From Patulibacter sp. SYSU D01012 (GTDB taxonomy: Bacteria > Actinomycetota > Thermoleophilia > Solirubrobacterales > Solirubrobacteraceae), in assembly GCF_017916475.1 (NCBI RefSeq), contig NZ_JAFMTB010000003.1, forward strand, positions 98,009 through 162,008: a stretch of 64,000 bases of DNA, in the 5' to 3' direction. This document shows, piece after piece, positions 59,462-64,000 of the stretch (its first letter is position 1; each line of letters opens with the position of its first letter). The position numbers and the translations under genes were made by a program. The notes below the pieces were generated by a model. That model did no database searches, had not been told where the DNA came from, and saw only the letters and a program-made list of their open reading frames with translations.

Positions 59462-59510
59462 AGCGGGCGACGCCATCGCGGCGGTCCCGCGGACGGCTAC
59501 AGTTCCCGTC

Positions 59511-59903
59511 GTGGACGAGTCCGTCGAGATCACCGGGGACGCGCCGGAGCGGCGGGAGCCGTCCGCCACCGCGCGCATCGCCAACGCCGTCGCCTCGGCG
59601 TACAAGACGCACTACGGCAAGGGGCCGGAGTCGCTCAAGGTGCACTACACCGGCGACGCCGTCTTCGTGCTCCTGCGCGGCGGGTTCTCCGTCGTCGAGG
59701 GCAGCCTGTGGGCGAAGGGGCAGGGCACCGCCGTCCGGGACCAGCGCCGCGCGTTCGGCGACATGATCGCCCCGCTGCTGAGCGAGGCCGTCGGCGAGGT
59801 CGTGGACCGGGGCGTGGTCGCCGTGCTCAGCGACACGAGCCAGGACCCGGACCTGACCGGGATCATCCTGGTCCTGTCGGACGCGCCGGCCGACCCGGCG
59901 TAG
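59511..59903 (+). CDS. DUF2294 (MpsC-like) protein
   Basis: A 130-residue protein matching DUF2294: SATARIANAVASAYKTHYGKGPESLKVHYTGDAVFVLLRGGFSVVEG and FGDMIAPLLSEAVGEVVDRGVVAVLSDTSQDPDLTGIILVL. In other bacteria the domain occurs in MpsC of a membrane-potential/bicarbonate-related system, but most members are unstudied. The start is GTG at 59511. It lies 49 bp after polX and may be in the same transcript. No membrane helices. Confidence 0.85.
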   Translation: MDESVEITGDAPERREPSATARIANAVASAYKTHYGKGPESLKVHYTGDAVFVLLRGGFSVVEGSLWAKGQGTAVRDQRRAFGDMIAPLLSEAVGEVVDRGVVAVLSDTSQDPDLTGIILVLSDAPADPA

Positions 59904-59913
59904 CCGCGGCGAC

Positions 59914-59939
59914 GCGGCGGCCCCGAACGGGTCCGCCGC
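59914..59939. terminator. Hairpin between convergent genes
   Basis: GCGGCGG (59914-59920) pairs with CCGCCGC (59933-59939), extended inwards by CCC/GGG pairing around GAAC. It lies between the DUF2294 gene and the converging coiled-coil gene. Confidence 0.5.
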
Positions 59940-59951
59940 AGCCGGCCGGCC

Positions 59952-60554
59952 TCAGTCGTCCGTCTTGCGCTCCGCCTTCGCGCGGGCGGCGGCGTCCTCC
60001 AGGCGCTGCGCCTCGTCCTTCGCGGCGAGGGCCTCCTCGCGCTGGTCCAGGGCCTCCTCCTGCGCCTCGAGCTGCGCGAGCTCCTCCTTGCGGGCCCGGG
60101 CCTCTGCGGCCTCCTTGCGGTCGGCCTCCTCCTTCGCGGCCTGCGCCTCGCGCTTCGCGGCCTCGCGCTCCGCCTTCGCCTGCTCGCGCTGCTTCGCGGC
60201 CGCGGCCTCCTCGCGCTTGGCGGCGGCCTGCTCCGCGGCCTGCTCCCGTCGACGGTCGGCCTCCGCGGCCTGCTCCCGTGCGGCCCGCTCGGCCTCCTCG
60301 CGGCGGGCGTCGGCCTCCTCGCGGAGCGCCTGCGCCTGGTCGCGCTCGTCCGCGGCGGTCGTGCGGCGGCGGCCCTCGGCCCGCAGCTCGTCGTCGCCCA
60401 GGATCGCGCCCGCGGCGGTCTTCACGGCGCCGTCGGCGCGGTCGACGGTCGTCCCGCCGCCGCGGCCGGCGACCTTCATGGCGACGTCGAACGGCACGCG
60501 CGCGACCTTCACGTACGTGCGCACGGCGGCGCCGGGGATCTGCAGCAGCTTCAT
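59952..60554 (-). CDS. Coiled-coil protein of unknown function
   Basis: A 200-residue protein. The first 50 residues form a distinct head (MKLLQIPGAAVRTYVKVARVPFDVAMKVAG) that is hydrophobic enough to be amphipathic or membrane-associated. The rest is a continuous Ala/Glu/Arg/Lys-rich helix (ADARREEAERAAREQAAEADRRREQAAEQ...) expected to form a long coiled coil. Stop-start overlap of 4 bp with the upstream CsbD-like gene places both in one operon. Comparable head-plus-coil proteins are seen in actinobacteria but are not characterised. Confidence 0.75.
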   Translation of the reverse strand: MKLLQIPGAAVRTYVKVARVPFDVAMKVAGRGGGTTVDRADGAVKTAAGAILGDDELRAEGRRRTTAADERDQAQALREEADARREEAERAAREQAAEADRRREQAAEQAAAKREEAAAAKQREQAKAEREAAKREAQAAKEEADRKEAAEARARKEELAQLEAQEEALDQREEALAAKDEAQRLEDAAARAKAERKTDD

Positions 60555-61057
60555 CGGTCGTCCTCCGGGTCCAGCGCGTTCGCGCGCGCCTCGGCGAGGC
60601 GCGCCTCCTCCTCCAGCCGCTGCGCGTCGCTCAGGCCGTCGGTGCGCTCCCGCACCGCGGCCTGGTCGGCGGCGGCGGCCTGTCGGCCGCCCTGCTGGGC
60701 CACGCGGTCGGCGGCCTCGCGGCGGGCGGCCTCGCGCTCCTCGGCGCGGCGCTTCTGCTCGGCCTCCTCGGCCGCGATGCGCTGCTCGCGCGCCTCGGCG
60801 GTCTCCTCCGCCTGCAGCTCGGCGCGGCGGCGCTCCAGCGCGATGCGCTCCTGCTCCGTCTGCGCCTCCTGCTCGCGCTGGCGGGCGGCCGCCTGCTCCT
60901 CGGCGGCGTCGCGCGCCTGGTCGGCGGCGGTCTCCTGCAGGCGTCCCTCGCGTTCGAGCTGCTCGTTGCCGGTCAGGCCACCGGCGGCCTGCTTGGCCTT
61001 GCCGATCAGCTTCCCGGCGAGCCCGCCCGTGGTGCGGTCGTCGTCCGATGCGGTCAT
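60551..61057 (-). CDS. CsbD-like protein with long charged helix
   Basis: A 168-residue protein. Residues 10-45 (GGLAGKLIGKAKQAAGGLTGNEQLEREGRLQETAADQARDAAE) match the CsbD general-stress domain pattern. The remaining two thirds are a Glu/Arg/Ala-rich coiled coil. CsbD proteins are induced by stress in many bacteria but lack a known activity. The ATG at 61057 is chosen because it begins right before the CsbD part. First gene of a two-gene operon with the coiled-coil protein. Confidence 0.75.
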   Translation of the reverse strand: MTASDDDRTTGGLAGKLIGKAKQAAGGLTGNEQLEREGRLQETAADQARDAAEEQAAARQREQEAQTEQERIALERRRAELQAEETAEAREQRIAAEEAEQKRRAEEREAARREAADRVAQQGGRQAAAADQAAVRERTDGLSDAQRLEEEARLAEARANALDPEDDR

Positions 61058-61223
61058 GCCCCGCACGTACCCCGTCAACGTCCGCGCGAACGGCGGGCGG
61101 CGGTCCCGGGCGCCGTGTCGGCGGTCGTGTGATCCTTCGCACACGCGCTGGCGGGCAGGCGCTATGGTCGCGGGACTCTGGTTGGCCGTCCAGCCAGGCC
61201 CGTCGATCGCCCGAGGAGCACCC

Positions 61224-63041
61224 GTGAGCAGTCAGGCCACCCCGTACGTCGCCGGCCCGCCGACGCCGGCGGACCGCCCGCCGACGATCGTCGCCGCGTT
61301 CGCCCGCGCGGTGCAGGCCCGGGGCGACGCGCCGTTCCTGCTCGACGAGGCGGGGCAGACGGTGCACAGCTGGAGCGGGGCCCACGAGCGCACCGCCCGC
61401 CTGGCCGGCGCGCTCCACGGGCTCGGCGTCCGCCACGGCGACACCGTCGGGCTGCTGCTGCACAACCGGCCCGAGTTCCACGTGCTCGACCTGGCGGCGG
61501 TCCGCCTGGGCGCCGTGCCCGTCTCGCTCTACCAGACGCTGCCGCCCGAGCAGATCGCGTACGTGATCCAGGACGCGGGCCTGCGGCTCGTCATGACGGA
61601 GCAGGCGCTGCTGCCCGGCCTGCTGCGGGCGGCGGAGGGGCTGGCCGACCCGCCGCGGATCGTCGTCGTCGACGGCGAGGCGCCCGCGGGCGGCATGACG
61701 CTGGACGCGCTCGAGGCGTCCGCGCCGGAGGGCTTCGACGTCGCGCCGCACGAGGACGCGGTGACCGAGGACGACCTGATCACCCTGATCTACACGTCCG
61801 GCACCACGGGGCCGCCGAAGGGCGTCGAGCTGACCCACCGGGCGATCGTGGCGGCGATGAGCGGCATCGTGCAGGAGCTGGGCCTGGAGCCGGGCGGCCG
61901 CGTGATCTCGTGGCTGCCGACCGCGCACATCGCCGAGCGCGGGGCCAACCTGTACATCCCGCTCCTGCAGCAGCTCGAGATCGCGGCCCTGCCGGATCCC
62001 AAGCGGATCGCGCAGGCGCTGCCCGTGCTGCGGCCGACGTACTTCTTCGCGGTGCCGCGGGTGTGGGAGAAGTTCGTCGCGGGCATCGAGGCGAAGCTCG
62101 GCGCGCTGCCGGACGAGGCGCGGGGGATGGCGCAGGCGGCGATGGGCGCGGCCGTGCGCGCGGTGCGGCTGCGGCAGGCCGGCGACCCGGTGCCCGACGA
62201 GCTCGCGGCCGCGGTCGCGCAGGCCGAGGAGCGGCTGTTCGCGCCGATGCGCGCGGCGCTCGGCCTGGACCGGGCGCAGGCCCTCGGCGTGGGTGCGGCC
62301 CCCGTCCCGCTCGAGACCCTGGAGACGCTGCACGCCATCGGCCTGGAGGTCGGCGAGATCTGGGGCATGACCGAGGCGTGCGCGTGCGGCGCGATGAACC
62401 GCCCGGGCCGCGCGAAGCTCGGCACCGTCGGTCCGCCGCTGCCGGGCGTCGAGCTGCGGCTGGCCGAGGACGGCGAGGTCGAGCTGCGCGGCTCGATGCT
62501 GATGGAGCGCTACCGCAACCGGCCGGACGCGACGGCCGAGGTGCTGCGCGACGACGGGTGGTACGCCACGGGCGACGTCGGCACGTTCGACGACGACGGG
62601 TTCCTGCGGATCGTGGACCGCAAGAAGGAGCTGATCATCAACGCGGCGGGCAAGAACATGTCGCCGGCGAACATCGAGGCGACGCTGAAGGCCGCGCACG
62701 GCCTGATCGGCCAGGTCTGCGTCTTCGGCGACCGGCGCCCCTACAACGTCGCGCTCGTCGTCCTCGACCCCGACGTGGCCCCGGTCTGGGCGGCGGCGCA
62801 CGGGATCGCGGCGACCGACCCCGCGGCGCTCGCGGAGGAGCCCGCGGTGCGCGAGGCCGTCGCGGCGGCGATCGAGGAGGCGAACGCGCGCCTGTCCCGC
62901 GTCGAGCAGGTCAAGCGCTTCGAGCTGTTGCGCCACGACTGGCTGCCGGGCGGCGACGAGCTGACGCCGACGATGAAGCTGAAGCGGAAGCCGATCGCCG
63001 CGAAGTACGCGGCGACCGTCGACGCGCTCTACGCCGGCTGA
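61224..63041 (+). CDS. Long-chain acyl-CoA synthetase (FadD15-like)
   Basis: A 605-residue AMP-forming ligase that activates fatty acids to acyl-CoA. Core motifs: LIYTSGTTGPPKGVELTHRAI, SWLPTAHIAERGANLYIPLLQQ, RPTYFFAVPRVWEKF (long-chain type), IWGMTEACACGAM, DGWYATGDVGTFDDDGFLRIVDRKKELIINAAGKNMSPANIE and the Lys region LTPTMKLKRKPIAAKY. GTG 61224 is chosen for its GAGGAGC site; ATG 61164 in frame is an alternative. Its 3' end overlaps the convergent desaturase gene by 13 bp. Confidence 0.94.
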   Translation: MSSQATPYVAGPPTPADRPPTIVAAFARAVQARGDAPFLLDEAGQTVHSWSGAHERTARLAGALHGLGVRHGDTVGLLLHNRPEFHVLDLAAVRLGAVPVSLYQTLPPEQIAYVIQDAGLRLVMTEQALLPGLLRAAEGLADPPRIVVVDGEAPAGGMTLDALEASAPEGFDVAPHEDAVTEDDLITLIYTSGTTGPPKGVELTHRAIVAAMSGIVQELGLEPGGRVISWLPTAHIAERGANLYIPLLQQLEIAALPDPKRIAQALPVLRPTYFFAVPRVWEKFVAGIEAKLGALPDEARGMAQAAMGAAVRAVRLRQAGDPVPDELAAAVAQAEERLFAPMRAALGLDRAQALGVGAAPVPLETLETLHAIGLEVGEIWGMTEACACGAMNRPGRAKLGTVGPPLPGVELRLAEDGEVELRGSMLMERYRNRPDATAEVLRDDGWYATGDVGTFDDDGFLRIVDRKKELIINAAGKNMSPANIEATLKAAHGLIGQVCVFGDRRPYNVALVVLDPDVAPVWAAAHGIAATDPAALAEEPAVREAVAAAIEEANARLSRVEQVKRFELLRHDWLPGGDELTPTMKLKRKPIAAKYAATVDALYAG

Positions 63042-64000
63042 GCGGCGGCCGCGGGCGCCTGGGCGGCCTCGCGCCAGGTCACCAGGCGCCCGCGCACCGG
63101 GCACCACAGCTTCAGGCGCATGGACCGGATGCCGTCGCGGACGGTCAGCACCGGCACGCCGTGGAAGACGGCCAGGTCGTCGTGCGCCGCCTGCAGGCGG
63201 TAGTTCGGGATCCGGGCGCTCAGGTGGTGCACGTGGTGCAGCCCGATGTTGCCCGTGAACCACTGCAGCGGCTGCGGCAGGCGCAGGTACGAGCTGCCCT
63301 GCAGCGCGGCGTCGGCGTAGTCCCACTCGCCGGTGTTCTCCCAGTACGCGTCCTCGAACTGGTGCTGCACGTAGAAGAGCCACACGCCGGCGCCGCCGGC
63401 CAGCCACACGAGCGGCATCTGGACGAGCAGGAACTCCTGCCAGCCCATGAGCACGCACAGGACGGCGACCTTCGCGACGAGGACGAGGTTCGTCGCGATG
63501 ATGCTGCGGCGGATGCGGGGGCGCTGGCCCTTCCGCCAGATCCGCGGCTCGATGACGAGCGCGACGATCGGGCCCAGGCCGAGCATGACGATCGGGTTGC
63601 GCGTCAGGCGGTAGACCGTCCGGGCGCCCCACGACGCGTTGCGGTACTCCTCCACCGTCATCGTCGGCACGTCGCCCTCGCCGCGGCGGTCCAGGTCGCC
63701 GGCGGTCGCGTGATGCACCGCGTGGCTGTGGCGCCACGCCGAGAACGGCGTGTAGACCAGGAGCGCCGCGGCCACGCCCAGCACATGGTTGCCGCGCTTG
63801 CTCGGCAGGAAGTTGCCGTGCGCGCAGTCGTGGAAGACGATGTAGGTGCGCAGCAGGAAGCCGGCGGTGGGGATCGCGGCGAGCAGCGTCAGCCAGTACG
63901 AGACGTCGAGCAGCAGGTACATCCCCACGAACCCGAGCACGTACGGGACGATCGACGTGAGGACGTCGAGGACGCTGCGGCGCACGTCGGGCTGCGCGTA
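63029..64000 (-). CDS. Fatty acid desaturase, 5' end beyond the window
   Basis: At least 323 residues of a membrane di-iron desaturase; the frame stays open to the right edge with YAQPDVRRSVLDVLTSIVPYVLGF, which looks like the usual N-terminal region, so the real start is outside the window. The three His boxes are HDCAHGNF, HSHAVHHATAGDLDRRGEGD and GLHHVHHLSARIPNYRL. It inserts double bonds in acyl chains of membrane lipids, and its neighbour, the convergent acyl-CoA synthetase, handles related substrates. Possible GTG starts inside the window would remove conserved residues and are less likely. Confidence 0.92.
   Translation of the reverse strand, partial: YAQPDVRRSVLDVLTSIVPYVLGFVGMYLLLDVSYWLTLLAAIPTAGFLLRTYIVFHDCAHGNFLPSKRGNHVLGVAAALLVYTPFSAWRHSHAVHHATAGDLDRRGEGDVPTMTVEEYRNASWGARTVYRLTRNPIVMLGLGPIVALVIEPRIWRKGQRPRIRRSIIATNLVLVAKVAVLCVLMGWQEFLLVQMPLVWLAGGAGVWLFYVQHQFEDAYWENTGEWDYADAALQGSSYLRLPQPLQWFTGNIGLHHVHHLSARIPNYRLQAAHDDLAVFHGVPVLTVRDGIRSMRLKLWCPVRGRLVTWREAAQAPAAAAQPA

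Overview
The window is a contiguous stretch of very GC-rich (roughly three quarters G+C) bacterial chromosome with strong G/C bias at third codon positions, many GTG starts, many ATGA/GTGA stop-start overlaps and several probable leaderless genes. This points to a high-GC actinobacterium. The gene content and the style of the ECF sigma and PAS proteins suggest Thermoleophilia (Solirubrobacterales, Patulibacter-like), but that placement is inference. No rRNA, tRNA, CRISPR array, insertion sequence or phage gene was seen.

Layout. 0-5.7 kb: a MerR regulator divergent from a short-chain dehydrogenase, an ECF sigma/membrane anti-sigma pair, an OmpR/HK two-component system and a divergent VanY-type peptidase. 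A 51-bp copy of the histidine-kinase 3' end lies on the far side of the sigma module. 5.7-6.4 kb: an array of 59-bp hairpin repeats; two more arrays of the same family lie at 1-99 and 49.9-50.5 kb. 6.46-7.7 kb: a cobalamin riboswitch, a 20-codon upstream ORF and a short MetE-like methyltransferase. 8.4-11.8 kb: a PAS protein with a degenerate GGDEF domain and two unknown proteins. 11.8-14.5 kb: 3-hydroxyacyl-CoA dehydrogenase, acyl-CoA dehydrogenase and a MarR regulator.

14.6-34.8 kb is a complete catechol siderophore locus. dhbA-C-E-B makes and activates 2,3-dihydroxybenzoate. EntD-type PPTase, an M20 amidohydrolase and the FepCGD importer run on the other strand. A binding lipoprotein, a free-standing aryl carrier protein, a 2488-residue C-A-T-C-A-T-TE synthetase and an MFS exporter follow. 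The adenylation-domain residues suggest Arg then Thr, so a griseobactin-like (DHB-Arg-Thr) trimer is predicted. An enterobactin-type esterase at 41.4 kb and a second binding protein at 56.6 kb share the same 14-bp iron-box palindrome, TTAGGGTGCCCTAA or close variants, and complete the regulon.

34.9-44.4 kb: a secreted unknown protein, a TetR-controlled ABC exporter, a second ECF sigma/anti-sigma pair with less GC-biased codons, a LysR/HPP pair, a PPOX protein with two tiny membrane proteins, and a MarR regulator. 44.5-49.8 kb: a large secreted choice-of-anchor-A/DUF11 protein and an Mn/Fe-type ABC importer. 50.5-51.5 kb: low-complexity DNA without a convincing gene. 51.5-56.5 kb: the arginine deiminase pathway (arcB-arcA-YfcC-type carrier, divergent arcC). 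57.7-64 kb: PolX, an MpsC/DUF2294 protein, two coiled-coil proteins (one CsbD-like), a long-chain acyl-CoA synthetase and a fatty-acid desaturase cut by the right edge.
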